Source: Gemmatimonadota bacterium
GTDB lineage: Bacteria; Gemmatimonadota; Gemmatimonadetes; Longimicrobiales; Gaopeijiaceae
Assembly (NCBI GenBank): GCA_030428885.1
Contig: JAUIEJ010000006.1
Location: 343,621-407,620, forward strand
Direction: 5' to 3'
DNA length: 64,000 nt
Below the pieces are notes generated by a model that was given only the letters and a program-made list of their open reading frames with translations, made no database searches and was not told the origin of the DNA. Of this stretch, positions 1-6,964 are shown in pieces. Numbering within the stretch: position 1 is the first letter of the stretch; each line of letters begins with the position of its first letter. The translations under genes were made by a program, and so were the position numbers.

Positions 1-1
1 G

Positions 2-421
2 GTCTCGTACGGGGGGGAGGTGAGGCCCGAAAACGCCGGTCGGGTCGACGACGTCTTCGAGTCCCAACGGCCCTTTCTCGCCGACGCGTACGCCCGCGTC
101 CTGGCCGAGGCGGCCGAGGGCGGAAGGGTGCGGAGTCTCGGCGACGGGCGCTGGGCGCTGGATCCCGCACCCGGGTGGGGAGCCCGCCTCCGGGCCGGCT
201 TGTACTTCGCCTGGTCGAAGGTGCGGGCCACGGCGCGGTGGCCGAAGCACATCCTCACCTTCAACGACTGGCTCACCTACATCCAGCGAAAGGTCGAGCG
301 CCGCACCGGTCTCACGGTAGAGATCACGCCGTGGGAACGGCGGCTGCCCCTCCTCCTGCTCTGGCCCAAGGTGTTTCGGGTCCTGGCGGCCCGCTCCTCC
401 ACCGAGGCTTCCGACCCGTGA
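2..421 (+). CDS. Unknown protein, C-terminal part (runs off left edge)
   Basis: The frame is open to the first base of the window, so this is taken as the 3' end of a longer gene; a GTG at 20 would also start it. The visible part is about 139 residues. It has a charged N-terminal half (RVDDVFESQRPFLADAYARV), an aromatic/basic stretch (WSKVRATARWPKHILTFNDW) and a hydrophobic segment LPLLLLWPKVF near the end that could touch the membrane. I do not recognise the family. Its TGA overlaps the GTG of the next gene (GTGA at 418-421), so it is translationally coupled to a CDP-alcohol phosphatidyltransferase. A role in lipid or envelope biosynthesis is inferred only from that coupling. Confidence 0.6.
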   Translation, partial: VSYGGEVRPENAGRVDDVFESQRPFLADAYARVLAEAAEGGRVRSLGDGRWALDPAPGWGARLRAGLYFAWSKVRATARWPKHILTFNDWLTYIQRKVERRTGLTVEITPWERRLPLLLLWPKVFRVLAARSSTEASDP

Positions 422-1173
422 GAACCGACCTGATGGTCCTGCTGGGCATCCTGGGCTTCGCCGTCCTCACCATGCCGGTCTACGCCGGGTCCGCCGCCCG
501 GCGCCGTCCCGATCCCCTGGAGTCGTCGGCCCGGGGCGACTTCGTCCTGGGGTCGTTCGTGCGGGAGTGGTTCTACTGGTTCATCCGGCCCGTGGAGCGA
601 GCCTCCCTCACCCTGGGCCTGTCGCCCCTCTTCTACAACGTGGCCGGGGCGGTCCTGGGCATCCTGGCGGGGGTGGCCTTCGCCCGGGGCAACATGGTGG
701 CGGGGGGATGGCTGATCCTGGGAGGCGGCGCCGCCGACGTCCTGGACGGGCGCATCGCCCGCGCTCGGGGCATCGCCTCGCGCCGAGGGGCGTTCCTCGA
801 CTCCACCCTCGATCGTTTCGCCGAGTTCGGGGCCTTCGTGGGACTGGCCCTCTGGTTTCGCACCGACCCCACCGCCCTCACCCTCACCGTGGTGGCCCTG
901 GGCGGGTCTCTCCTGGTGAGCTACGCCCGTGCCCGGGGCGAGAGCGTGGGCATCGTCTGCAAGGTGGGGGTGCTGCAGCGGGCCGAACGCCTGCTCCTCC
1001 TGGGCTTCGGCGGCCTGTTCGACCCGGCCGTCTCCGAGCTCCTCGCCGGCCCGGGTCCGGGTCGGCTCATGCGGTTCGTGGTGGCCATCGTGGCCGTGGG
1101 CACGGTCTTCACGGCCATCTACCGCATCGTGTGGATCGCCCGGCGGCTTCCGGCGGTGGATCCCGACGAATGA
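418..1173 (+). CDS. CDP-alcohol phosphatidyltransferase family membrane enzyme
   Basis: Integral membrane enzyme of about 251 residues that moves a phosphatidyl or phospho-alcohol group from a CDP-alcohol to an alcohol acceptor. The family signature D-x2-D-G-x2-A-R-x8-G-x3-D-x3-D is complete: D107, D110-G111, A114-R115, G124, D128, D132, so metal binding and catalysis should be intact. Several hydrophobic segments follow (about 70-105, 133-165 and a C-terminal one near 220-240). The GTG start at 418 is chosen because it overlaps the TGA of the previous gene by four bases; the frame is open further upstream but only inside that gene. The acceptor (glycerol phosphate, inositol phosphate or other) cannot be read from the sequence, so no pgsA-like name is given. 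Confidence 0.9.
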   Translation: MRTDLMVLLGILGFAVLTMPVYAGSAARRRPDPLESSARGDFVLGSFVREWFYWFIRPVERASLTLGLSPLFYNVAGAVLGILAGVAFARGNMVAGGWLILGGGAADVLDGRIARARGIASRRGAFLDSTLDRFAEFGAFVGLALWFRTDPTALTLTVVALGGSLLVSYARARGESVGIVCKVGVLQRAERLLLLGFGGLFDPAVSELLAGPGPGRLMRFVVAIVAVGTVFTAIYRIVWIARRLPAVDPDE

Positions 1174-1201
1174 TGGCAGTTTCCGCGGCGTTTCGGCGCG
1201 A

Positions 1202-1249
1202 TACGTAGGGGACCCCGGGCCGATACGTCATCTGGTGGGCGCGCTACGT
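1202..1249 (+). promoter_or_regulatory. Three spaced TACGT boxes upstream of the FAD oxidoreductase
   Basis: TACGT occurs at 1202-1206, 1224-1228 and 1245-1249, within GATACGTA, GATACGTC and CTACGTCA. The spacing of 22 and 21 bases is about two helical turns, so a protein could bind all three on one face. They lie in the 156-base gap before the FAD-linked oxidoreductase at 1330. Reading them as an operator is inference. Confidence 0.25.
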
Positions 1250-1329
1250 CAGGCGTCGGATGTTCGGGCGACCCCCGGATCCGGGATCATTCATGCGTCC
1301 ACCCGATCCCACTCGCCGGAGCCAGGGAC

Positions 1330-2616
1330 ATGCCGACCCTCCCCGCCGCGCCGCCTACCGTGTTCACGCCCGATACGCCTTCCGTCCTGCCCTTCCCCCC
1401 CGCCGGCCATCCGGCGCCCGACGTCCCCGATGCCTCGGCCGTGGCCACGCCCCGGTCCGATCAGGAGGTCGCCGACCTCGTTCTCGCCGCCCGCCGCATG
1501 GGGCGCCCCCTGGCCGTGGTGGGTCGGGGCCATCCCTCCGTCGGTGTCCTCGCCCGGCGCGGGGCGATCCTCGTCGACCTCCGTGGGCTCTCCACGATTC
1601 GCGACGCCGACCGCTTCGGCCACTGGGTCGACGTCACCGGCGGCCTGGAGTGCCACGCCATCCAGGCGGTTCTGGACGCCCTGGGCACGGGCCGGCGCAG
1701 CCCCCTCCCGGCGAACCGCCTCTCGGTGGCGGCGGCGGTGGGCGCCGCCGGCTGCGACGTGACCGTCGACGACACCCTCGCCCGGCGGATCCGGTCACTC
1801 CGAGTGGTCGATGCCCGGGGCCGCATCTGCGACGTCACCCCCGAGTCCAACCCCGACTGGTTCCGACTCCTGGTGGGCGGGCACGGCCTGTTCGGCATCG
1901 TCCTGTCCGCCCGGGTCGACCTGGACCACGCCCCGTGGCCCGACCCCGTGCAGGGCCGATCGGTGGAGGCCGACGATGCCCCCCGGGTGCTTCACGACGC
2001 CCTGGAGGCCGGCGCCACCCGGGTGGCGTGGCGCCCTGCGCTGCACTTCTTCGGCCCCGCCGAGGCCGCGGCCGAGCTCCCCTGGGACGTGACCTGGGGC
2101 AACGCCACGCCCGAGCCCGCCGGTCGGCCGTGGCGGGCCCTCCTCGATGCCCGTTCCTTCGGGACGAGCCCCGAGGGAGAGTCGCCGGTGATCTGGGTGT
2201 CCCGACGCCTGGTGCGGGTGCGGGTGCCTCGCTCCGAGGTGCGGATCTACCTCCGCGACGTCGTGCGGCGTTCGGAGGATCACGGCGACGGGGCCCCGGT
2301 GATCCGCATCCGGGCCGGCGACGGATCGGGTCGGGCACCCTGGTGCCGGGCCGACGAGGGCGACGCCGTGGTGGAAGTGGAGCCCGTGTCCACGACGGGC
2401 GCCTCCGGGGGGTGGGCCCTGGGCACGGCGCTGGTGCGCTCCGCCATGGCTCTGGGCGGCGAGCCCGAGATCGGGTGCCTCTCCCGGCTGGCTCCCGCCG
2501 AGCGTCGCCTGGCCATGCCCGATCTCGAGTCACGCATGGCCGCCAAGGCCTCCCTCGACCCGGAAGACCGCTTCCAGAACGACGAGTACCTGGCGCTCCG
2601 CGAAGCCCTGGGTTGA
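1330..2616 (+). CDS. FAD-linked oxidoreductase (PCMH/GlcD-like)
   Basis: A 428-residue flavoprotein. Residues about 35-210 form a PCMH-type FAD-binding domain: an entry motif ATPRSDQEVADLVLAAR, a loop resembling the FAD pyrophosphate-binding segment (AVVGRGHPSVG), a region rich in small residues (LSVAAAVGAAGCDVTVDD), and VGGHGLFGIVLSARVDL, typical of this fold. The C-terminal end, with DPEDRFQNDEYLALREALG, resembles aldonolactone oxidases and DprE1-like enzymes, in which this tail carries the DP-x-x-x-F/R motif. It probably oxidises a sugar or polyol derivative; the substrate is unknown. No signal peptide is visible. ATG 1330 has GGAG eight bases upstream. It stands alone between the TACGT boxes and a 15-bp hairpin. 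Confidence 0.85.
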   Translation: MPTLPAAPPTVFTPDTPSVLPFPPAGHPAPDVPDASAVATPRSDQEVADLVLAARRMGRPLAVVGRGHPSVGVLARRGAILVDLRGLSTIRDADRFGHWVDVTGGLECHAIQAVLDALGTGRRSPLPANRLSVAAAVGAAGCDVTVDDTLARRIRSLRVVDARGRICDVTPESNPDWFRLLVGGHGLFGIVLSARVDLDHAPWPDPVQGRSVEADDAPRVLHDALEAGATRVAWRPALHFFGPAEAAAELPWDVTWGNATPEPAGRPWRALLDARSFGTSPEGESPVIWVSRRLVRVRVPRSEVRIYLRDVVRRSEDHGDGAPVIRIRAGDGSGRAPWCRADEGDAVVEVEPVSTTGASGGWALGTALVRSAMALGGEPEIGCLSRLAPAERRLAMPDLESRMAAKASLDPEDRFQNDEYLALREALG

Positions 2617-2622
2617 ACGACG

Positions 2623-2655
2623 ACGCCCTCCGACCCGTGGCGGGTCGGAGGGCGT
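2623..2655. terminator. Bidirectional hairpin terminator
   Basis: A perfect 15-bp inverted repeat (ACGCCCTCCGACCCG and its complement) with loop TGG lies seven bases after the FAD oxidoreductase stop and 15 bases beyond the 3' end of the minus-strand tRNA-Asn. It can serve both transcripts. There is no clear T-tract on either side, so Rho-independent strength is uncertain. Confidence 0.7.
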
Positions 2656-2669
2656 GGTGTTCCGTCGAG

Positions 2670-2743
2670 CGCCTCCTCCAGGACTCGAACCTGGGACACC
2701 CTGATTAACAGTCAGGTGCTCTAACCGACTGAGCTAAGGAGGC
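2670..2743 (-). tRNA. tRNA-Asn (anticodon GTT)
   Basis: A 74-nt cloverleaf on the minus strand: acceptor GCCTCCT paired with AGGAGGC, T8-A9, D-stem GCTC/GAGC, anticodon stem CCTGA/TCAGG with loop CTGTTAA (anticodon GTT), variable loop GTGTC, T-stem CCAGG/CCTGG with loop TTCGAGT, and discriminator G73 as expected for asparagine. The 3' CCA is not encoded (the next bases read CTC), so a CCA-adding enzyme is needed. Its 5' ten bases also encode the end, including the stop codon, of the upstream minus-strand gene at 2734-3396. Confidence 0.97.
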
Positions 2744-3396
2744 AGAACTCCCCGAAATTGGGGAGCCGATACGATACCCTCGCCGGAAGGGGGTGTCAAT
2801 CGGTCCAGAGCCTCCACTGTCCCCCCCAGAAGCCGCGCCACGGCGGAGCCCACGTCGTAGGCCCCGTCCCAGATCCGGGCGAACCGGTCCGCTACCCGCC
2901 GCGCGTCCTCTCCGCTCACGGCGAACGCGAACCGGGGGCCCCCGACTCCCGGCGTCCGCTCCAGCCAGTGGGGCCCGAGGAGCGCCCGTTCTACGGGGTC
3001 GCCGTGAAACACGGTGAAGTCCGGCGACCATCCGGCCAGGGGCGCCGATCGCACCTCCAGGGTGCCGGCCCGCAGTCGCGACACGAGCATTCGGAGCACC
3101 GGTCCGCGGCCCGGGTCCAGGAGGGTGCGGTGGGTCTCCACCTCCCAGGCGGACGTGGACAATTCCGACAGCACGAGCCGGATGCGAGCGACCCGCCCCA
3201 GGTCGTGGGGGGCGAGGCGAAGCGTCGCGATACGGAGCCGCGTGAGGGCGATGTCGGCCCTGGAGCAGCCCCGGAGCCACCGGCGGTAGACCGTGGGGAA
3301 ACGAGGGGGCACGCCTTCCACGAGAAGCCTGGGCGGAGCGGAGGCGGAGGCCTCGATCTGGGAGGCGGGCACGACGGACGATGGGGATGGGGTCAT
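2734..3396 (-). CDS. Unknown protein ending inside tRNA-Asn
   Basis: A 220-residue protein with no signal peptide or transmembrane segment. The first 25 residues are low-complexity (Ser/Pro/Ala). The body alternates basic helices and strands (RLRIATLRLAPHDLGRVARI, then VLRMLVSRLRAGTLEVRSAP and RFAFAVSGEDARRVADRFARI). The order strand, SPDFTVFH, LLGPHW, GEDARRVADRFARIW faintly recalls a single phospholipase-D-like repeat without the HxK motif; this is only a suggestion. Its TAG at 2734-2736 lies in the D-arm of tRNA-Asn (10-base overlap on the same strand). It is downstream of thymidine kinase, with a 48-base gap, and may be cotranscribed with it and the tRNA. Confidence 0.65.
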   Translation of the reverse strand: MTPSPSSVVPASQIEASASAPPRLLVEGVPPRFPTVYRRWLRGCSRADIALTRLRIATLRLAPHDLGRVARIRLVLSELSTSAWEVETHRTLLDPGRGPVLRMLVSRLRAGTLEVRSAPLAGWSPDFTVFHGDPVERALLGPHWLERTPGVGGPRFAFAVSGEDARRVADRFARIWDGAYDVGSAVARLLGGTVEALDRLTPPSGEGIVSAPQFRGVLPP

Positions 3397-3444
3397 GCCC
3401 CACGATGCCCCCGGCCCTGGGGCGAGGGGATGGCCCCATGGGCC

Positions 3445-4104
3445 TCAGGCCGAGTCCCGCCGCACCGGAAGCATCTCCGTCTGGTCCCGGTCCACCGACG
3501 GCACCTGGTGGCAGGATCGGCACCGGGCCTCGTAGCTCTCCGACCCTCCCACCTGGATCGTGGGCCCCTCCGCCGGTGCGGGCCGGCCGTCGATGAGCCG
3601 CTGGTTCCGGGTGGCCAGCTCGCCGCACTTCACGCAGATGGCCTGGAGCTTGTCGATGCGCTCCGCCACGGCCAGGAGCTCGGGAATCGGGCCGAAGGGC
3701 TCCCCGCGGAAATCCATGTCGGTCCCGGCGATGATCACCCGCACGCCCGCGTCGGCGAGGTGATTTGCCACGGGCACGATGCCGCCGTCCAGGAACTGCG
3801 CCTCGTCCACCGCCACGACCTGGGTCTCCCGGTGGACCATCTCGGCGACCTGAAGGGAGCGGTGGATCGGAACGGCCTCGATCTCACGACCGTCGTGTGT
3901 GCCGATTCGATACACCCCACCGTATCGATCATCGAGATGGGACTTGAACACCTGGACGTGTTTCCGGGCGATGACCGCCCGGCGGACCCGGCGAATCAGT
4001 TCCTCGGACTTGCCGCTGAACATGACGCCGGAGACCACCTCGATCCACCCGCGTTGCCGACTCGTATACACCCTCGCTCCGGCGTTCGAACAGGAATCGG
4101 GCAC
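3445..4104 (-). CDS. tdk: Thymidine kinase (type II)
   Basis: Cytosolic salvage enzyme converting thymidine to dTMP with ATP. The Walker A loop is GVMFSGKS at about residues 26-33, the catalytic glutamate lies in AVDEAQFLD (E100), and the zinc site is made of two Cys pairs, CVKC (about 156-159) and CRSC (about 194-197). The nucleoside-binding lasso FRGEPFGPIPELLA is present. At 219 residues it is slightly longer than typical enzymes because of about 20 leading residues. Both possible starts are GTG; 4104 has GGAAG a few bases upstream, and a second GTG eleven codons in (before YTSRQRGW) is the alternative. Confidence 0.95.
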   Translation of the reverse strand: MPDSCSNAGARVYTSRQRGWIEVVSGVMFSGKSEELIRRVRRAVIARKHVQVFKSHLDDRYGGVYRIGTHDGREIEAVPIHRSLQVAEMVHRETQVVAVDEAQFLDGGIVPVANHLADAGVRVIIAGTDMDFRGEPFGPIPELLAVAERIDKLQAICVKCGELATRNQRLIDGRPAPAEGPTIQVGGSESYEARCRSCHQVPSVDRDQTEMLPVRRDSA

Positions 4105-4548
4105 CCACTTCCGTGGCGTTGGACCGCGACGAATCGCGTCTCGCGACGAATTGCCCCCGCTCCCCTCGCGGTGGTTCGGTGAGGGCTGGGGCGGGCCCGC
4201 CGCAGGGGTGGCCGTGAGTGCCGCAGTCTAGACCCCCCCGAGGGGAGTGTCCACCCGGAGTCCCCGGGATCGGCCCGGATCCTGCAAGGGACCCACCCTT
4301 TCGAAGCGTCCGAGCGGGTACGGTGCGGTCCGCGAAGATGCGCGGCTTCGCAGGTCAAACCGCGGATTAAGGTTATCTTGACCTCGCTTGACAGCGGGGG
4401 TTCGCGGGGGCAAATGTGGACGAGCGAGATAAACAAATGGTGCCTCGAACGAGTTCGGGCGCGTCGGTTCGGCCCCTCGTTCTGAACGATCCCCTGCGCG
4501 GTACGCCGACCCACTTACTCCTCTGCCCCCCCGGAGACGGATTCCTCG
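4105..4548. other. Divergent 444-base intergenic region
   Basis: I see no convincing gene here. It separates thymidine kinase (minus) from the unknown protein at 4549 (plus). It contains a direct repeat CGCGACGAAT at 4125-4134 and 4142-4151 (17 bases apart), a 6-bp hairpin GCGAAG/CTTCGC around 4336-4355, and two TTGAC pentamers ten bases apart (4378-4382 and 4388-4392). The base composition drops toward the right end, at the edge of the lower-GC island that follows. Confidence 0.5.
4388..4416 (+). promoter_or_regulatory. Possible promoter for the 4.5-kb locus
   Basis: TTGACA at 4388-4393 is a perfect -35 consensus. Seventeen bases later is CAAATG (4411-4416), a poor -10. The start codon at 4549 would leave a leader of about 125 bases. 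The -35 box is good and the -10 box weak, so confidence is low. Confidence 0.25.
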
Positions 4549-5301
4549 ATGGGTGCGACCCCCACCCCCCGCGCGGAGGGCTGGACGATCGCCAGCGCTG
4601 AAGCTCTCCTCGAGTCCCTCACGGGCGTCGTTTCGGCACGTATCGTGGCGAAGCCCGGCGGCGAGATCGAGGAGATCCACCTCCTGACCACGGAGGAGGT
4701 CTCCCCGAAGCAAACCGTTCGGAACGTCGAATCGGCCCTTCTGGCCCACTTCGATCTCGAGGTGGATCACCGGAAGATCTCCGTCGCGCGCACGAGCGCG
4801 CACAAGAAACCGGAGGCCGAGCCGGCCCCCCAGAAAGCCCCATCTCCCCCAGAGCCGGAAGCCCTTCCCCTGCGCGCGATTCAAGCTTCAGCGCCGGGCG
4901 ACCGATTCTTGTTCGTGGGACACCAGGTGGAAACGGAGCGGTCCCACATCGTCCGCATGCGGGTCATCCTCATGCTGGGCGAGGACCGCTTCGAGGGTGA
5001 AGCATCCGGAACGGACCTTCCCCGAACCCGCCTGGAAACCGTAGCGAATGCCACCATACGATGCGTCGAACAGGCATTGGGGGTGGGGAATCCGGAAGGA
5101 AGGCGGCTCACGCTGCAGTTGGATGGCGTGAAAACCGTCGAAGCGTTCGACCGCAGGTTCGTGTTGGTTTCGGTGCATGCTCTCACGGGACGTGAGGTGC
5201 ACGCGCTGGCAGGAGCTGCAGCGATCGACGAGTCACCCGATCGCGCAGTCATCCTGGCGACCCTGCAGGCAACGGACCGTTGGGCCCGTGGCCGGATGTA
5301 G
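4549..5301 (+). CDS. Unknown two-part protein upstream of HD-GYP gene
   Basis: A 250-residue protein without signal peptide or membrane segments. Residues about 15-85 form a small alpha/beta unit (GVVSARIVAKPGGEIEEIHL, TTEEVSPKQTVRNVESALLA, FDLEVDHRKISVA). A charged, Pro/Glu-rich linker covers about 85-115. A second unit at about 118-240 has alternating strands and a long helix (RLETVANATIRCVEQAL). I recall similar two-part hypothetical proteins beside HD-GYP genes in other bacteria but cannot name a domain. A GGAG about 20 bases upstream of ATG 4549 is too far to be a normal ribosome site. It is followed by the short peptide frame at 5419 and the HD-GYP gene at 5525 on the same strand, so a shared signalling role is inferred. 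Its GC content is lower than the window's norm. Confidence 0.75.
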   Translation: MGATPTPRAEGWTIASAEALLESLTGVVSARIVAKPGGEIEEIHLLTTEEVSPKQTVRNVESALLAHFDLEVDHRKISVARTSAHKKPEAEPAPQKAPSPPEPEALPLRAIQASAPGDRFLFVGHQVETERSHIVRMRVILMLGEDRFEGEASGTDLPRTRLETVANATIRCVEQALGVGNPEGRRLTLQLDGVKTVEAFDRRFVLVSVHALTGREVHALAGAAAIDESPDRAVILATLQATDRWARGRM

Positions 5302-5418
5302 AGACTCGAACCGGAGAACCCCCCTCGGTCTGTCCAGGAGCGAAGACGAGCGATAGAGCGGAGCGCAGCGACCTCGGTAGCGGCGAGGTCGACTCCATCC
5401 AAAAAGGAGGTGAGGAAT

Positions 5419-5490
5419 GTGCTCGACTCGATCTTCGACTTTTTCGGAGAGACGCTCGCGGTACTCGCCCGCGGTGTAATGCAGTGGTAA
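5419..5490 (+). CDS. Candidate 23-residue amphipathic peptide
   Basis: Behind AAGGAGGTGA (5404-5413), one of the strongest ribosome sites in the window, a GTG at 5419 opens a 23-codon frame ending in TAA at 5490. The product would be MLDSIFDFFGETLAVLARGV followed by MQW. On a helical wheel L2, I5, F6, F9, L13, L16 and V20 fall on one face and D3, S4, D7, E11 and R18 on the other. An overlapping ATG at 5417 gives a different 20-codon, Arg/Ser-rich frame that looks random. The strong SD with no larger gene behind it, inside the gap between the unknown protein and the HD-GYP gene, is the main argument. It could instead be a leader peptide controlling the downstream gene. Confidence 0.45.
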   Translation: MLDSIFDFFGETLAVLARGVMQW

Positions 5491-5524
5491 CCTGACTAGA
5501 CAGGCCGAGGGGACCTTCACCTTC

Positions 5525-6964
5525 ATGAATCAGAGGGCGATTCAGACCTACGTCGCGGCGATCAGCGTCGTGGCCCTTGGCGCCCTTGCGTTGGTAGACT
5601 GGGCGCCCCTCCTAGCCTTGTCCGGCAGAGATCAGGCTGGCCTGATCCTGCTCATTCTCCTTGGGCTCGTGTCTGAGAGCATGAGCCTCCGGACTGCGTC
5701 GAAGTCCGGATCAGGCACGTTCACGATCACGTTCATCCCCCTCCTGACGAGCGTGCTCGTGTTCGGGCCTTCTACGGCGGCCGCGTTCATGGTGGTCGCT
5801 GGCTCGCTGGGCCAGTTCGTTGTGCACCGGAAGCCCTTCCTCAAGGGCGCCTTCAATGTCAGCCAGTATCTAGTTGCCACCGTTCTAGCGGGAATCGCGT
5901 ACTCGTGGATGGGTGGTCGCGCGATGATGCCCGACGGGGGGTCCGCGGCTCTGCTCGCCTCCCTGATTCCTTTCGTGGGCTACGGTGTCGTCTTCCTCCT
6001 GGTGAATCACGCCGCGGTGTCCGGCGCGATTGCGATCTCTCGCGGGCTGACCTTCCAGGCGGTTTGGGGGGAGGTGTTTGGGAAGTGGGGCAGCAACATC
6101 GTCTACGATCTGATGGTGAGCCCGATCGCGATCGCCGTGGCGATCCTCTACCACGAACTGTGGTTGTTCGGACTGATCACAGCCCTAATGCCCCTGTTCT
6201 TCATCAGGCATTCATACTTCCTGAACTACAAACTGATTCGCGCCAACCAAGACCTGCTCAGTGCCCTTGTGAAGGCTATCGAGACCCGGGACCCCTACAC
6301 TTCTGGTCACTCGGTGCGCGTCTCAAACCTCGCGGGTGCCATCGCGCGCGAGATGAACCTTGGTGTCCGAATCGTGGACCGAATCGAGCAGTCCGCTCTG
6401 CTCCACGACATCGGAAAGATCGACGCGATCTATACGGAGATCCTGAGGAAGCCGTCCTCGCTCTCCTTTGAGGAACGTCAGGTCATTGAGTCGCACGTAA
6501 CGAAGGGCGTCGATCTGCTTCAAAGTCTGTCCTCCGTTCCTGCAGCCGTCATCGCCGATGTGAGGCACCATCACGAGCGAATCGATGGGCGGGGCTACCC
6601 GGACAAGCTCCGTGGTGAAGAAATCCCACTCGGAGCCCGGATCATCAACGTGTGTGATGCGATTGATGCAATGCTCTCCGACAGGCCCTACCGGAAAGCA
6701 CTGAGCATTGAAGCCACCAGAGAAGAACTGAAGAAGTTTGCCGGGATCCAGTTCGATGAGACCGTGGTCGAGATGATCGTCAACTCGAACGTGTTGGAAG
6801 AACACGTTGCGAACGTTCGCGCTCCGAGCGTCAGTTCAGAAGTCGATCCCGCAACTGAAGGAGCCGATCTCCCGTCCCCGGAAGCGAGAGCTCCTGCGCG
6901 ACGTCCAAAGGCGGCGCGATCTGGTCACGGTTCAGCCGTACCTTCGACCGAAGGGCGAGCCTGA
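5525..6964 (+). CDS. Membrane-anchored HD-GYP phosphodiesterase
   Basis: A 479-residue protein. Residues about 8-230 hold roughly six or seven hydrophobic segments forming a membrane sensor of no recognised type. An HD-GYP domain covers about 240-430: GHS (H262), HDIGKID (H294-D295), HHHERIDGRGYP (348-359, including GYP) and DAIDAMLSDRPYR (378-390). All catalytic residues are present, so hydrolysis of cyclic di-GMP (or a related cyclic dinucleotide) at the cytoplasmic face is expected. The ATG has no strong ribosome site. The last 44 residues are Pro/Ala/Arg-rich and overlap, antisense, the 3' end of the convergent ATPase gene by 134 bases. GC content is low: the row at 6661 has 33 G/C in 60 by my count. 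Confidence 0.93.
   Translation: MNQRAIQTYVAAISVVALGALALVDWAPLLALSGRDQAGLILLILLGLVSESMSLRTASKSGSGTFTITFIPLLTSVLVFGPSTAAAFMVVAGSLGQFVVHRKPFLKGAFNVSQYLVATVLAGIAYSWMGGRAMMPDGGSAALLASLIPFVGYGVVFLLVNHAAVSGAIAISRGLTFQAVWGEVFGKWGSNIVYDLMVSPIAIAVAILYHELWLFGLITALMPLFFIRHSYFLNYKLIRANQDLLSALVKAIETRDPYTSGHSVRVSNLAGAIAREMNLGVRIVDRIEQSALLHDIGKIDAIYTEILRKPSSLSFEERQVIESHVTKGVDLLQSLSSVPAAVIADVRHHHERIDGRGYPDKLRGEEIPLGARIINVCDAIDAMLSDRPYRKALSIEATREELKKFAGIQFDETVVEMIVNSNVLEEHVANVRAPSVSSEVDPATEGADLPSPEARAPARRPKAARSGHGSAVPSTEGRA

Noticed and set aside
5417..5479. ATG-started 20-codon frame behind the strong ribosome site
   Set aside because: Its product is Ser/Arg-rich with no pattern; the overlapping GTG frame is more plausible.
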